In this document: one piece after another, positions 47,405 to 56,763 of the stretch
Layout of the letters: each line of letters opens with the position of its first letter
Numbering within the stretch: position 1 is the stretch's first letter
NCBI RefSeq assembly: GCF_003259935.1
Contig: NZ_QLMH01000003.1
Coordinates: forward strand, 156,628 to 220,627
Source: Paranoxybacillus vitaminiphilus
GTDB lineage: Bacteria > Bacillota > Bacilli > Bacillales > Anoxybacillaceae
Direction of reading: 5' to 3'
DNA length: 64,000 nt
Notes under the pieces: model-generated
The model's database searches: none
Seen by the model: only the letters and a program-made list of their open reading frames with translations
What the model was told of the DNA's origin: nothing
Translations under genes and position numbers: made by a program

Positions 47405-47433
47405 TTGCAAAAAAAATACAAACAAAGTATACT
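47405..47433 (+). promoter_or_regulatory. SigA-type promoter for speD
   Basis: TTGCAA (47405-47410), a 17-nt spacer and TATACT (47428-47433). The start point would be near 47440. Confidence 0.7.
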
Positions 47434-47439
47434 ATGTCT

Positions 47440-47570
47440 CGTGAACTTCTTAAACGCACGGTAATGTGACTACTTAAAGGGTTAGGACCTCTTTGGACTA
47501 ACTTTCCCCCGTGGTAGTTATACATGCCATTCTGCACAAGAAATTCATGATTATTTTTAAAAAATGTTAA
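47440..47570 (+). ncRNA. Candidate structured leader RNA of speD
   Basis: The roughly 145-nt leader holds nested complementary blocks: GTTAG/CTAAC around GACCTCTTTGGA, and GACTAC with GTAGTT further out, next to a CCCCC run. It has no open frame. A cis-regulatory RNA responding to polyamine or AdoMet is possible. I do not recognise a named class. Confidence 0.35.
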
Positions 47571-47585
47571 AGGGGGATTATTGGA

Positions 47586-47966
47586 ATGGATACAATGGGT
47601 CGTCACGTTATCTCTGAATTATGGGGATGCGAATTTGATAAGCTGAATGATATTGATTTTATTGAAAAAACGTTTGTTGATGCAGCATTAAAATCTGGAG
47701 CGGAAATTCGCGAAGTTGCTTTCCACAAATTCGCTCCTCAGGGGGTTAGTGGAGTCGTGATTATTTCTGAATCTCACTTAACGATTCACAGCTTCCCTGA
47801 GCATGGTTATGCCAGCATCGATGTTTATACTTGCGGTGATTTAGATCCAAATATTGCTGCTGATTATATTGCTGAAGCGTTAGGAGCACAAACTCGCGAA
47901 ACAACTTTCATTACGCGAGGCATGAAACCAATTGAATTAAATCAAAAACAAGTAAAAGCGTTATAA
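47586..47966 (+). CDS. speD: S-adenosylmethionine decarboxylase proenzyme
   Basis: A 126-residue class 1B AdoMet decarboxylase that self-cleaves before Ser63 ([10 protein letters not shown]) to form the pyruvoyl cofactor. His68 and Cys83 (VYTCGD) are the other catalytic positions. It supplies the aminopropyl donor for spermidine. The ATG follows AAAGGGGG. It is monocistronic, between gapB and a small unknown gene as in other bacilli. Confidence 0.97.
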   Translation: MDTMGRHVISELWGCEFDKLNDIDFIEKTFVDAALKSGAEIREVAFHKFAPQGVSGVVIISESHLTIHSFPEHGYASIDVYTCGDLDPNIAADYIAEALGAQTRETTFITRGMKPIELNQKQVKAL

Positions 47967-47980
47967 TAACTTTGACTGAA

Positions 47981-48009
47981 AAGAGGTGTAGATTCTGCAC
48001 CTCTTTTTT
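47981..48009 (+). terminator. Terminator after speD
   Basis: AAGAGGTG (47981-47988) pairs perfectly with CACCTCTT (47998-48005), followed by T residues. Confidence 0.85.
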
Positions 48010-48072
48010 ATCATTTTTGTGTATCATTATGTTATAGTATGGAACGATTTATTAAGGAGCTGGCATGGTAAG

Positions 48073-48477
48073 GTGAGTATGTTCGAAAAGATGAAAAATT
48101 TGCTTGCCAATCATTGTGAAACGCAAGAAGATCATCAAGATGAGCAGCTGAGAAGCCGCTATTATAAAACAACAGCAGCCAATGCCTTAAAGACAGTCAA
48201 AGAGATTATCGAGAAATCGCCTCATTTTGAACTTCTTTCTATTTCTGAGGAGCGCGGTGAACTTAGTGTAGCCGTTTCTAAAGGAAAAAAGGCATTTATG
48301 GTCATTACTGTGATTTCTGTTCGTCCGTTTGAAACAGCAATTGATTTTTCGGTAACAACAGAAACGAAGCTTTTACCGTTTGATTTTGGATTTAGCCGAA
48401 ATGTGGTTTTAGATATGTATCAAAAACTTGATCAACATCTTACTTATATCGGTTCTGGAATCAATGCTGACATGTGA
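48073..48477 (+). CDS. Unrecognised cytosolic protein (about 134 aa)
   Basis: I do not recognise this family. It is soluble, has an N-terminal charged helix (MFEKMKNLLANH, QDEQLRSRYYK) and a beta-rich C-terminal half (FMVITVISVRPFETAIDFSVTTE). There is no signal peptide or catalytic motif. The start may be GTG 48073 or ATG 48079; the best upstream site AAGGAG (48054-48059) is rather far from both. It lies between speD and nrdR. Confidence 0.7.
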   Translation: MSMFEKMKNLLANHCETQEDHQDEQLRSRYYKTTAANALKTVKEIIEKSPHFELLSISEERGELSVAVSKGKKAFMVITVISVRPFETAIDFSVTTETKLLPFDFGFSRNVVLDMYQKLDQHLTYIGSGINADM

Positions 48478-48584
48478 ACAGCTGCTTGATCCATCTGTCA
48501 ATCACTTGTATACTGCCGATTGTTTCGATTATGATAAAGTTAGGTATAAGATGAATTAGTAAAAAACAAAACGGAGATGGTTAT

Positions 48585-49046
48585 ATGAAATGTCCGTCAT
48601 GTCAATATAACGGCACAAGGGTGTTGGATTCGCGGCCTGTTGAAGAGGGACGTTCCATTCGCCGCAGACGGGAGTGCGAGCGGTGTCATTTTCGCTTTAC
48701 GACGTTCGAAAAAGTAGAAGAGATGCCGCTTATCGTTGTCAAGAAAGAGGGAACGCGAGAAGAGTTTCGACGCGATAAAATTTTGCGCGGTCTTATTAAA
48801 GCATGTGAAAAGCGCCCGGTCGCTTTAGAACAGCTTGAACAAATTACGCAAGAAATAGAAAAAGAATTGCGGAATCAAGGTATAGCAGAAGTAAAAAGTG
48901 AAACAATCGGTGAGATGGTGATGGAACGCTTGTCAAAAGTTGATGAAGTGGCATATGTCCGCTTTGCTTCGGTGTACCGTCAGTTTAAAGACTTAAACGT
49001 CTTTATTGAAGAATTAAAAGAACTAATCAAAAAAGGGCAACATTGA
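48585..49046 (+). CDS. nrdR: Transcriptional repressor NrdR
   Basis: A 153-residue repressor of ribonucleotide reductase genes. A zinc ribbon uses Cys3, Cys6, Cys31 and Cys34, and an ATP-cone follows ([20 protein letters not shown] from about residue 51) that senses dATP/ATP. The ATG follows CGGAGATGG. NrdR boxes are expected at nrd genes outside this window. Its stop codon overlaps the first base of a long palindrome. Confidence 0.97.
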   Translation: MKCPSCQYNGTRVLDSRPVEEGRSIRRRRECERCHFRFTTFEKVEEMPLIVVKKEGTREEFRRDKILRGLIKACEKRPVALEQLEQITQEIEKELRNQGIAEVKSETIGEMVMERLSKVDEVAYVRFASVYRQFKDLNVFIEELKELIKKGQH

Positions 49047-49169
49047 GGCTGTCTCAAAAGCCAAGGGTTCAGACCCCGCAACACAATATATAGGACTATT
49101 ATGCTGGATAAATGAGCTATATATTGTTAAACGAATGTGAGGTCAGACCCTTATGAGACAGCCTCTTTT
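49045..49169 (+). repeat. Long palindrome family member between nrdR and dnaB
   Basis: GAGGCTGTCTCA (49045-49056) pairs perfectly with TGAGACAGCCTC (49154-49165). AGGGTTCAGACC faces GGTCAGACCCT, and CAATATATAG (49084-49093) pairs perfectly with CTATATATTG (49117-49126). T4 follows. It begins inside the nrdR stop codon. Confidence 0.85.
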
Positions 49170-49196
49170 ATAAGTATATACTGAAAGGTCGATATT

Positions 49197-50612
49197 ATGG
49201 AACACCATTGGAAAGAACTGATTCCTGTTGATCGCTATGTTGTGCGGAGTAACAGTATATTGCATGATTTTGATCGAAAAGTTCTGACATTATTGTATCA
49301 GCCTTTAATCGGCTGCCGGGCGTATAGTTTATATATGACGTTATGGAGTGAATTAGAACAACATCGGCTTTGGGGAGAGGAAACAACGCATCATAGTTTA
49401 ATGGCCATCATGCAATGCAGCTTGAAAGAAATTTATCAGGAACGCCTAAAGCTCGAAGGAATCGGCTTGTTAAAAACATATGTCAATCATGAACAAGACG
49501 AGCGGATGTTTATTTATGAATTACAGGCTCCGTTAACTCCAGAGCAGTTTTTTACCGACGGAGTATTAAATATCTTTCTTTATAATCGGGTCGGAAAAAG
49601 CAAATTTAACAAGCTCAAGCAATTTTTCTCAACCTCAACCGTTGATATGTCTAAGTTTTCTCCGATTACCCGCTCCTTTAATGAAATTTTTTATTCGGTT
49701 CATCCTGAGCAAATGGTCGCCGCTGTCAATGATGAAACAAAAGAGGACTTAACTTTAGCGGACGGTTATGAATATGTCGGACGCAAAGAAAAAAATGAAT
49801 ATGACATTACCGATGATGTATTCGATTTTGACTTGTTTTTCGCTGGTCTTTCGGCCAATATGGTTCCGAAGCGGGCGATTAATGCAAAAGTCAAAGATGC
49901 GATTAAAAAGCTCGCTTTTTTATACGGAATTGGGCCGCTTGAGATGCAAAAGATTGTCATCAGCGTCATTGACCCTTATGAACATATTGATATAGATGCT
50001 TTAAGAAAGGCAGCGCGTGAATGGTATCAGTTTGAACATGGAGAATCATTGCCTCACTTAAGCACGCGCGTTCAGCCGCTGCCATATCGAACAATGACGG
50101 ATGTTGAACCGAAAACAAAAGAAGAACAGTTAATCAAACAGCTGGAAACGATTTCGCCGCGCCAGCTGCTTATGGATATTTCAGGCGGTGCAGAGCCATC
50201 GTTAAGTGATTTGCAAATTATTGAAGATGTGATGTTTCGTCAAAAGCTGCTGCCTGGAGTTGTGAACGTGCTGATTTACTATGTCATGCTGCGTACCGAT
50301 ATGAAGCTTTCTAAGGCCTATGTGGAGAAAATTGCAAGTCACTGGGCGCGAAAAAAGATTCGCACCGTAAAAGAAGCGATGGAATTAGCAAAACGGGAAG
50401 CAAGAGAATATCAAAAATGGGCAAGCGAAAAAGAAAAAGCACAAAAAGGGAGCAAAAAAATCATTCGAAAAGAACTGCTGCCAGACTGGCTAAATATGGA
50501 CTACAGTCAAAAAGAAAGCGAAAGCAAGGAAGAAGAAGTGCATGACTTAGAGGCAAAACGACGGGAATTGGAAGAAAAGCTAAAAAAATACCGTGATGAT
50601 CATAACGAGTAA
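49197..50612 (+). CDS. dnaB: Replication initiation protein DnaB (DnaB/DnaD family)
   Basis: 471 residues with an N-terminal winged-helix region (1-100) and the DDBH2/DnaD-like domain near 310-400, ending in a charged coiled-coil tail (EVHDLEAKRRELEEKLKKY). In Gram-positives this protein helps load the replicative helicase with DnaD and DnaI. The ATG follows GAAAGGTCG. It is followed 27 nt later by dnaI, the helicase loader, as expected. Confidence 0.94.
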   Translation: MEHHWKELIPVDRYVVRSNSILHDFDRKVLTLLYQPLIGCRAYSLYMTLWSELEQHRLWGEETTHHSLMAIMQCSLKEIYQERLKLEGIGLLKTYVNHEQDERMFIYELQAPLTPEQFFTDGVLNIFLYNRVGKSKFNKLKQFFSTSTVDMSKFSPITRSFNEIFYSVHPEQMVAAVNDETKEDLTLADGYEYVGRKEKNEYDITDDVFDFDLFFAGLSANMVPKRAINAKVKDAIKKLAFLYGIGPLEMQKIVISVIDPYEHIDIDALRKAAREWYQFEHGESLPHLSTRVQPLPYRTMTDVEPKTKEEQLIKQLETISPRQLLMDISGGAEPSLSDLQIIEDVMFRQKLLPGVVNVLIYYVMLRTDMKLSKAYVEKIASHWARKKIRTVKEAMELAKREAREYQKWASEKEKAQKGSKKIIRKELLPDWLNMDYSQKESESKEEEVHDLEAKRRELEEKLKKYRDDHNE

Positions 50613-50639
50613 GCCAACGTCAGTTAGGATGTGAGAACG

Positions 50640-51593
50640 ATGCAACGAATCAATGAAACATTGAGCAAGCTAATCAATCGCGAAGACTTTAAAAAACGAT
50701 ACGAACAACTAAAAAAAGAAGTGCTGTCTGATCCGGAAGTTCGCTCATTTTTACAGCAACATCAACACTCTATTACCGAAGAAATGGTAGACCGCAGTTT
50801 AATGAGGCTGTACGAGTTTATCGGGCAAAGCAAAAACTGCAAGCAATGTCCGAGCCTTGACCAATGCAAAAACATTTTAAAAGGGTATCATCCTCATCTT
50901 GTTGTTCAAGGAAATATGATCGGTATTCAATACGATCGCTGTCCGGCGAAAGTAAAGCATGATGAGCGAAAAAGACAAGAGTCTTTGATTCAAAGTATTT
51001 TTGTGCCGCGGGAAATTTTAAATGCGTCACTTTCTGATATTGAGCTGGTCGACGATGGAAAAACAAATGAATCAAGAGTGAAAGCGGTTGAATTGGCGGA
51101 AAAATTTGTTTCGGAATATGAGCCAAAGAAAAAAATGAAGGGGCTGTATTTGTATGGCTCATTCGGCGTAGGGAAGACGTATATTCTTGGAGCGATTGCG
51201 AATGCGCTTGCGAAGAAAAATGTGCCATCGCTTCTTGTGTATGTCCCCGAGTTCTTCAGGGAGCTAAAAAGCTCTCTCCAAGATCAAACGATTAACGAAA
51301 AGCTTGATTATGTAAAAAAAGTGCCGGTTTTAATGTTGGATGATATCGGTGCTGAATCGATGTCGAGCTGGCTGCGTGACGATATTCTCGGACCGATTCT
51401 TCAATACCGGATGCTGGAAAACTTACCGACTTTTTTTACTTCTAATTTCGACTTTCAGCGGCTTGCGCATCATTTTACTTACTCCCAGCGTGGAGAGGAG
51501 GAAAAAGTGAAAGCAGCAAGAATCATGGAACGAATTCAGTATTTAGCGCAGCCTGTTGAAATTAAAGGAAAAAATCGCCGGTCGGAAACCTAA
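50640..51593 (+). CDS. dnaI: Primosomal helicase loader DnaI
   Basis: A 317-residue AAA+ ATPase. The N-terminal domain has the zinc-binding cysteines (CKQCPSLDQCKN and a later Cys in YDRCPAK) that contact helicase. Walker A GSFGVGKT is at about 173-180 and Walker B LMLDDIGAES near 230. The ATG at 50640 is preferred to GTG 50631, which crowds the AGGATGTGAG site. Confidence 0.95.
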   Translation: MQRINETLSKLINREDFKKRYEQLKKEVLSDPEVRSFLQQHQHSITEEMVDRSLMRLYEFIGQSKNCKQCPSLDQCKNILKGYHPHLVVQGNMIGIQYDRCPAKVKHDERKRQESLIQSIFVPREILNASLSDIELVDDGKTNESRVKAVELAEKFVSEYEPKKKMKGLYLYGSFGVGKTYILGAIANALAKKNVPSLLVYVPEFFRELKSSLQDQTINEKLDYVKKVPVLMLDDIGAESMSSWLRDDILGPILQYRMLENLPTFFTSNFDFQRLAHHFTYSQRGEEEKVKAARIMERIQYLAQPVEIKGKNRRSET

Positions 51594-51685
51594 AGCCGCT
51601 TCATGCTTGGCTTTTTTATTCTAAAATACCGTGTCCTCCCATATATATAAGAGCAAGTATTTACAAATAAAGGGGGGGGACAACC

Positions 51686-52549
51686 TTGATTGAAATTTAT
51701 TTCGAACAAACAACCGATGCAGAAAAACTATTTGCTGTTTTCACAGCATATAAAAACGAGCCATCCCTTTGCTTTACATATGATGGGGACAAACGAATTA
51801 CGATTCATATAGATAAAAAAGCAATGGAAATGATTCAAACCACTGTCATTCCGGCAATGACGCAGTTTATGTTTCGCTTTATTGAAGATCGTTTGCTTTT
51901 GTCAATCATTTCTAATGATTTCTACTATAAGAATGTTGAGGAACAGCAGCAAATTTTACAGCTGGCCCATTCATTTATCGATGGAGAGCGGTATGATTAT
52001 CGGAATGGAAAACAGCAGGCCGAATCGAGAGAAACTTTCATTAAACAGGCGCTGACAGAATTTTTAAGCGATGATATTTCTTTTTCGTTTGAATCATTTT
52101 TATATTTTCGCTTAAAGAACTATAAAGAACGGCTGCTCCATTACGTTGAGCTAGCTATTGATGAATATAAGCTAGAGCAGGAATACCAAAATTTTATTCA
52201 AACATTGCGGGACTGTTTAGTATCCAGACCGGCGAAATTGAGCATCATTCATTTATTGCATCAAGAGTCAACATTTACTTTTTATGACGAATATTTCTGT
52301 GAAATTTCTGCAAAAGAGTTAAGAAAATTGATTGATCGCACGCTCATTGTTAATCAGCCGATGTATATCGACTCATCCGTGCTGGCTCCGCTTGTGTCGA
52401 TTGCCCCAAAAACGATTTATTTATATACCGGGAATTCAGACGATGGAATGGTGCAAACGATTCAAAATCTTTTTCAAGAGCGATTAAAGCTTTATGATCT
52501 CGATTTTTTTCTCCAAAGCAAACAAGCTTATTGCAAAAAGATTCGATAG
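51686..52549 (+). CDS. ytxC: Sporulation protein YtxC
   Basis: A 287-residue YtxC-family protein without membrane segments or known catalytic motifs; family members are linked to sporulation but the biochemical role is unknown. The start is TTG after AAAGGGGGGGGA. It lies between dnaI and thrS as in B. subtilis. Its end carries the thrS promoter immediately downstream. Confidence 0.88.
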   Translation: MIEIYFEQTTDAEKLFAVFTAYKNEPSLCFTYDGDKRITIHIDKKAMEMIQTTVIPAMTQFMFRFIEDRLLLSIISNDFYYKNVEEQQQILQLAHSFIDGERYDYRNGKQQAESRETFIKQALTEFLSDDISFSFESFLYFRLKNYKERLLHYVELAIDEYKLEQEYQNFIQTLRDCLVSRPAKLSIIHLLHQESTFTFYDEYFCEISAKELRKLIDRTLIVNQPMYIDSSVLAPLVSIAPKTIYLYTGNSDDGMVQTIQNLFQERLKLYDLDFFLQSKQAYCKKIR

Positions 52550-52555
52550 CAGGAC

Positions 52556-52584
52556 TTGATTTTCGGCGTTAATCACTCTATAAT
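52556..52584 (+). promoter_or_regulatory. SigA-type promoter for thrS
   Basis: TTGATT (52556-52561), a 17-nt spacer and a perfect TATAAT (52579-52584). It gives a leader of about 330 nt containing the T-box. Confidence 0.8.
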
Positions 52585-52624
52585 TACGTACATAAGTTTC
52601 CGAAAAATGAAATAATGAAAAAAG

Positions 52625-52889
52625 TTATGATGAGGACATGGGTGTATTTTTACGGTTTCCAGAGAGGGAAGGCATAGGCTGGAACCTTCCTAACACGAAA
52701 AATACGCTTACCACCTCTAAACTTCAGCAGTGAACAATGGGACGTTTCCATTAAGTAATTGCTGACGGTAAGCACCGTTATATCAGTTGAGCCATCGTTT
52801 CAAGGGGAGAAGTGTCTTTTCCTGTAAGCGATGGGAAAAAGGGTGGAACCACGAAACCAACTCGTCCCTTGTTTAGGGACGGGTTTTTT
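52625..52889 (+). ncRNA. T-box riboswitch of thrS (threonine)
   Basis: The leader has a Stem I with the distal CCAGAGAGGGAAGG...AGGCTGGAACC elements and a threonine specifier ACC at about 52710-52712. It also has the CCGTTAT element and the antiterminator motif AGGGTGGAACCACG (52840-52853, one change from consensus). The terminator pairs CTCGTCCCT (52861-52869) with AGGGACGGG (52875-52883) before T6. Uncharged tRNA-Thr should allow thrS readthrough. Confidence 0.93.
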
Positions 52890-52923
52890 ATTTTAATTTT
52901 AAATCAAAAAGGAGTGAACAAGT

Positions 52924-54855
52924 GTGTCAGAGGCAGTAAAAATTACATTCCCTGATGGTGCAGTAAAGGAGTTTCCTAAGGGAACAACAACAGAAGACAT
53001 TGCTGCGTCGATCAGCCCGGGTTTAAAGAAAAAGGCCATTGCCGGAAAATTAAACGATAAATTGATTGATTTGCGCACACCGATTTATGAGGACGGAGCC
53101 GTTACGATCATTACGCAAGACATGCCGGAAGCATTGGAAATTTTGCGGCACAGTACAGCGCATTTGATGGCACAAGCGATTAAACGTCTTTACAAAAATG
53201 TAAAACTTGGCGTTGGTCCTGTCATTGAAAACGGCTTCTATTATGATATTGACATGGAAGAATCGTTAACACCGGAAGACCTTCCGAAGATTGAAAAAGA
53301 AATGCAGAAAATCGTCAAAGAAAACTTAGAAATTGTCCGAAAAGAAGTAAGCCGCGAGGAAGCGATTCGCCGCTATGAGGAAATCGGTGATAACTTAAAA
53401 TTAGAGTTAATTAACGATATTCCAGAGGGAGAAGTAGTCTCTATTTATGAACAAGGCGAATTTTTCGATCTTTGTCGCGGCGTGCATGTACCGTCAACAG
53501 GAAAAATTAAAGAATTTAAATTGTTAAGCATCGCGGGGGCTTATTGGCGCGGCGACAGCAAAAACAAAATGTTGCAGCGCATTTACGGTACAGCGTTTTT
53601 CAAAAAAGAAGACCTTGAAGAGCATCTCCGCCTGTTGCAGGAAGCAAAAGAGCGCGATCATCGCAAATTAGGAAAAGAGTTGGAGTTATTCACAACTTCT
53701 CAAAAAGTAGGACAAGGGTTGCCGCTTTGGCTGCCAAAAGGGGCGACAATCCGCCGTATTATTGAAAGATACATTGTTGATAAAGAGCTTGCTCTAGGAT
53801 ATCAACATGTGTATACTCCAGTGCTCGGAAGCGTGGAGCTGTATAAAACTTCCGGCCACTGGGATCATTATAAAGAAGGAATGTTCCCGCCGATGGAGAT
53901 GGATAATGAGCAGCTTGTGCTCCGTCCGATGAACTGTCCGCATCATATGATGATTTATAAACATAAAATTCATAGCTACCGTGAATTGCCAATTCGCATT
54001 GCTGAACTCGGAACCATGCACCGCTATGAAATGTCAGGAGCGCTCACTGGGCTTCAGCGCGTGCGCGGCATGACACTCAATGATGCCCATATTTTCGTTC
54101 GTCCGGATCAAATTAAAGACGAGTTTAAACGCGTCGTGAACTTAATCATGGAAGTTTACAAAGACTTTGGGTTAAACGATTACTCATTCCGCCTTTCTTA
54201 TCGCGATCCGCACGATAAAGAAAAATATTACGATGATGATGCGATGTGGGAAAAAGCGCAAAGCATGCTGAAAGAAGCGATGGACGAATTAGGGCTTGAA
54301 TATTATGAAGCAGAAGGCGAAGCGGCATTCTACGGTCCGAAATTAGACGTGCAAGTGCGCACGGCGCTTGGAAAAGATGAAACATTATCAACTGTTCAGC
54401 TCGACTTCTTATTGCCGGAACGCTTTGATTTAACATATATCGGCGAGGACGGAAAACCGCATCGCCCGGTTGTGATTCACCGCGGCGTCGTTTCAACAAT
54501 GGAACGCTTCGTTGCTTTCCTGATTGAAGAGTATAAAGGCGCGTTCCCAACTTGGCTTGCTCCTGTTCAAGTGCAAGTCATTCCAGTTTCACCGGCGGTT
54601 CATGCCGACTACGCTTACGCGGTAAAACAGCAGCTGCAAGCCGAAGGATTCCGTGTGGAAGTGGACGAGCGCGACGAGAAAATCGGTTACAAAATCCGTG
54701 AAGCGCAAATGCAAAAAATCCCTTACATGCTTGTTGTCGGCGATAACGAAGTGAGGGACAACTCTGTCAATGTGCGGAAATACGGCGAGCAGAAGAGCGA
54801 AACTGTCGCACTGACCGACTTTATCGCTGCACTGAAAGCAGAAGTGCGCCGTTAA
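52924..54855 (+). CDS. thrS: Threonyl-tRNA synthetase
   Basis: A 643-residue class II synthetase: TGS domain (1-62), editing domain with [10 protein letters not shown] (about 76-85), catalytic core with NCPHHMMIY and motif 2 near TMHRYEMSG, and a C-terminal anticodon-binding domain from about residue 535. GTG start after AAAAGGAGTGAAC. Controlled by the T-box directly upstream. Confidence 0.98.
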   Translation: MSEAVKITFPDGAVKEFPKGTTTEDIAASISPGLKKKAIAGKLNDKLIDLRTPIYEDGAVTIITQDMPEALEILRHSTAHLMAQAIKRLYKNVKLGVGPVIENGFYYDIDMEESLTPEDLPKIEKEMQKIVKENLEIVRKEVSREEAIRRYEEIGDNLKLELINDIPEGEVVSIYEQGEFFDLCRGVHVPSTGKIKEFKLLSIAGAYWRGDSKNKMLQRIYGTAFFKKEDLEEHLRLLQEAKERDHRKLGKELELFTTSQKVGQGLPLWLPKGATIRRIIERYIVDKELALGYQHVYTPVLGSVELYKTSGHWDHYKEGMFPPMEMDNEQLVLRPMNCPHHMMIYKHKIHSYRELPIRIAELGTMHRYEMSGALTGLQRVRGMTLNDAHIFVRPDQIKDEFKRVVNLIMEVYKDFGLNDYSFRLSYRDPHDKEKYYDDDAMWEKAQSMLKEAMDELGLEYYEAEGEAAFYGPKLDVQVRTALGKDETLSTVQLDFLLPERFDLTYIGEDGKPHRPVVIHRGVVSTMERFVAFLIEEYKGAFPTWLAPVQVQVIPVSPAVHADYAYAVKQQLQAEGFRVEVDERDEKIGYKIREAQMQKIPYMLVVGDNEVRDNSVNVRKYGEQKSETVALTDFIAALKAEVRR

Positions 54856-54857
54856 GT

Positions 54858-54960
54858 GATGAAAAAACAAGTGTCTGACCTCACGTTATGAACTAACCAA
54901 AAACATGATGTGCTCTTGCTTGTTGTCGTGGGGTCGACGCTTTGTTTTCGGATCAGCCTC
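54858..54960 (+). repeat. Decayed long palindrome family member at the thrS 3' end
   Basis: AAGTGTCTGACCTCACG (54869-54885) pairs imperfectly with CGTGGGGTCGACGCTT (54927-54942). The right outer arm GATCAGCCTC is present but the left outer arm is lost. There is no T run. Confidence 0.65.
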
Positions 54961-55041
54961 TAAATGAAAAATTTTTGTTGCTATAGTTAAAAATATTTAT
55001 TATAATAATAAACGTTGTGTTTTGAATATCCAAAATTAGCC

Positions 55042-55070
55042 TTGACATGTTATTTTGACAATGATATATT
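55042..55070 (+). promoter_or_regulatory. SigA-type promoter for infC-rpmI-rplT
   Basis: A perfect TTGACA (55042-55047), a 17-nt spacer and TATATT (55065-55070). Confidence 0.85.
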
Positions 55071-55077
55071 ATCTAAG

Positions 55078-55229
55078 GTAAATGGAATACTTGTTTGTTG
55101 TATAAGCAGAAGCACCCCGCTTCTCACCTGATTGACGCATTGCTTGCAGTTGACAGGTTTTTACGATTGAATCGTGTATCACCATGAATCGTAATAAGTG
55201 TGGGTGTCGTATGCACTCACGCTTTTTTT
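55078..55229 (+). ncRNA. L20 leader with attenuator, infC operon
   Basis: The leader carries AGAAGCACCCCGCTTCTCACCT, typical of the Bacillaceae L20 leader, followed by ATCGT/ACGAT helices. The terminator pairs GTGTGGGTG (55198-55206) with CACTCACGC (55214-55222), then T7. By the known mechanism, free L20 binds the leader and favours termination. Confidence 0.85.
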
Positions 55230-55304
55230 ATTCCAAAACCTGTAATGCAAGGGTGCAATCCGACAAACAAGCGATTCGTGAATAAACCTTGGAGGTGGCT
55301 AGTT

Positions 55305-55820
55305 ATTAGCAAAGATTTTATTATTAATGAAAATATTCGTGCCCGCGAAGTTCGTTTGATTGACCCAAATGGAGAACAGCTTGGCATTAAGACGAAGCAA
55401 GAAGCGTTAGAAATTGCGGCGAGAATGAATCTTGATTTAGTAATGGTTGCTCCGAATGCAAAACCGCCTGTATGCCGCATTATGGATTACGGTAAATTCC
55501 GTTTCGAGCAGCAAAAGAAAGAAAAAGAAGCCCGTAAAAAACAAAAAGTGATTAACGTTAAAGAAGTGCGCTTAAGTCCGACGATTGAGGAGCATGATTT
55601 TAATACGAAGCTCCGCAATGCACGCAAGTTCTTGGAAAAAGGCGATAAAGTGAAAGCGACAATCCGCTTTAAAGGACGCGCGATTACCCATAAAGAAATC
55701 GGCCAGCGTGTATTAGATCGCTTCTCTGAAGCATGTGCGGATATAAGTACGGTTGAATCTGCGCCAAAAATGGATGGACGCAGCATGTTCTTAATTCTAG
55801 CACCGAAAAATGAGAAATAA
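55305..55820 (+). CDS. infC: Translation initiation factor IF-3 (AUU start)
   Basis: A 171-residue IF-3: N-terminal domain ([20 protein letters not shown]), a lysine-rich linker near 75-90, then the C-terminal ribosome-binding domain. The frame reads further upstream, but homologous IF-3 begins at SKDFIIN, and ATT at 55305 lies 6 nt after GGAGGTGG. AUU is the rare start codon by which IF-3 limits its own synthesis. It leads rpmI and rplT, and transcription is attenuated by L20. Confidence 0.95.
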   Translation: MSKDFIINENIRAREVRLIDPNGEQLGIKTKQEALEIAARMNLDLVMVAPNAKPPVCRIMDYGKFRFEQQKKEKEARKKQKVINVKEVRLSPTIEEHDFNTKLRNARKFLEKGDKVKATIRFKGRAITHKEIGQRVLDRFSEACADISTVESAPKMDGRSMFLILAPKNEK

Positions 55821-55841
55821 CGTAACAAGGAGGAACACCCT

Positions 55842-56042
55842 ATGCCAAAAATGAAAACTCACAAAGGCTCTGCAAAGCGTTTCAAAAAGACTGGTACTGG
55901 TAAATTAAAACGTTCACACGCTTTTACTAGCCACTTATTCGCAAACAAAACACAAAAACAAAAACGCAAACTTCGTAAAGCGACACTTGTATCTTCTGGT
56001 GACTTCAAACGCATTCGTCAATTATTGGACAACTTGAAATAA
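55842..56042 (+). CDS. rpmI: Ribosomal protein bL35
   Basis: A 66-residue, very basic 50S protein. The N-terminal [20 protein letters not shown] is the family signature. AAGGAGG precedes the ATG. Second gene of the infC operon. Confidence 0.98.
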   Translation: MPKMKTHKGSAKRFKKTGTGKLKRSHAFTSHLFANKTQKQKRKLRKATLVSSGDFKRIRQLLDNLK

Positions 56043-56074
56043 TTCGGAAAACTAGATTTTAGGAGGGAACTCAC

Positions 56075-56434
56075 ATGCCACGTGTAAAAGGTGGAACAGT
56101 GACACGCAGACGTCGTAAAAAAATTCTTAAATTAGCAAAAGGTTATTTTGGTTCTAAGCATCGTTTATATAAAGTTGCCAACCAACAAGTAATGAAATCT
56201 TTAATGTATGCTTACCGTGACCGCCGCCAGAAAAAACGCGACTTCCGTAAGCTTTGGATTACTCGTATCAACGCGGCAGCACGCATGAACGGACTTTCTT
56301 ACAGCCGCTTAATGCACGGCTTAAAATTAGCAGGCGTTGAAGTAAACCGTAAAATGCTTGCTGACTTAGCGGTAAACGATGCAGCAGCATTCGCGCAACT
56401 CGCAAACATTGCAAAAGAACAATTAAGCAAGTAA
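56075..56434 (+). CDS. rplT: Ribosomal protein bL20
   Basis: A 119-residue basic 50S assembly protein with the long N-terminal helix ([19 protein letters not shown]) and globular C-terminal domain. L20 also represses its own operon by binding the infC leader. TAGGAGGG precedes the ATG. It is followed by a terminator. Confidence 0.98.
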   Translation: MPRVKGGTVTRRRRKKILKLAKGYFGSKHRLYKVANQQVMKSLMYAYRDRRQKKRDFRKLWITRINAAARMNGLSYSRLMHGLKLAGVEVNRKMLADLAVNDAAAFAQLANIAKEQLSK

Positions 56435-56445
56435 TTGTTAAAATG

Positions 56446-56480
56446 ATGGCCATTCTCTTTTCGGGGAATGGTCATTTATT
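56446..56480 (+). terminator. Terminator after rplT
   Basis: ATGGCCATTC (56446-56455) pairs with GAATGGTCAT (56466-56475, one G-U), then TTATTAT. The U tract is imperfect, so some readthrough to ysdA is possible. Confidence 0.65.
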
Positions 56481-56494
56481 ATATGGAGGCAATG

Positions 56495-56749
56495 ATGTTT
56501 GAACTATACGTTTTCATCGTCAATATGTTAGGATTTTTTGTGATGGCAATCGATAAACAGAAAGCGAAAAAAGGAAAATGGCGCATTGCCGAAAGTACGA
56601 TTTGGCTCGTTTCGCTGCTCGGCGGTGCTGTCGGTACGATGATGGGAATGCACATTTTCCACCACAAAACAAAACATCGCTTATTTCGCTATGGATTGCC
56701 ATTTCTTGCATTGTTTGACATTGTCATTTACATAATATTGTATAAGTAA
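56495..56749 (+). CDS. ysdA: DUF1294 membrane protein YsdA
   Basis: An 84-residue membrane protein with hydrophobic segments at about 3-18, 36-50 and 66-82 and conserved basic residues after the first (DKQKAKKGKWRIAE). Function unknown. The ATG at 56495 is preferred over that at 56492 because GGAGG ends at 56489. It sits after rplT as in B. subtilis. Confidence 0.88.
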   Translation: MFELYVFIVNMLGFFVMAIDKQKAKKGKWRIAESTIWLVSLLGGAVGTMMGMHIFHHKTKHRLFRYGLPFLALFDIVIYIILYK

Positions 56750-56763
56750 TGGGGGAGGCACAG

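Noticed and set aside
55200-55304. Upstream extension of the infC frame from a GTG at 55200
   Set aside because: It overlaps the L20-leader terminator and has no ribosome site. IF-3 homology and GGAGGTGG support the ATT at 55305.
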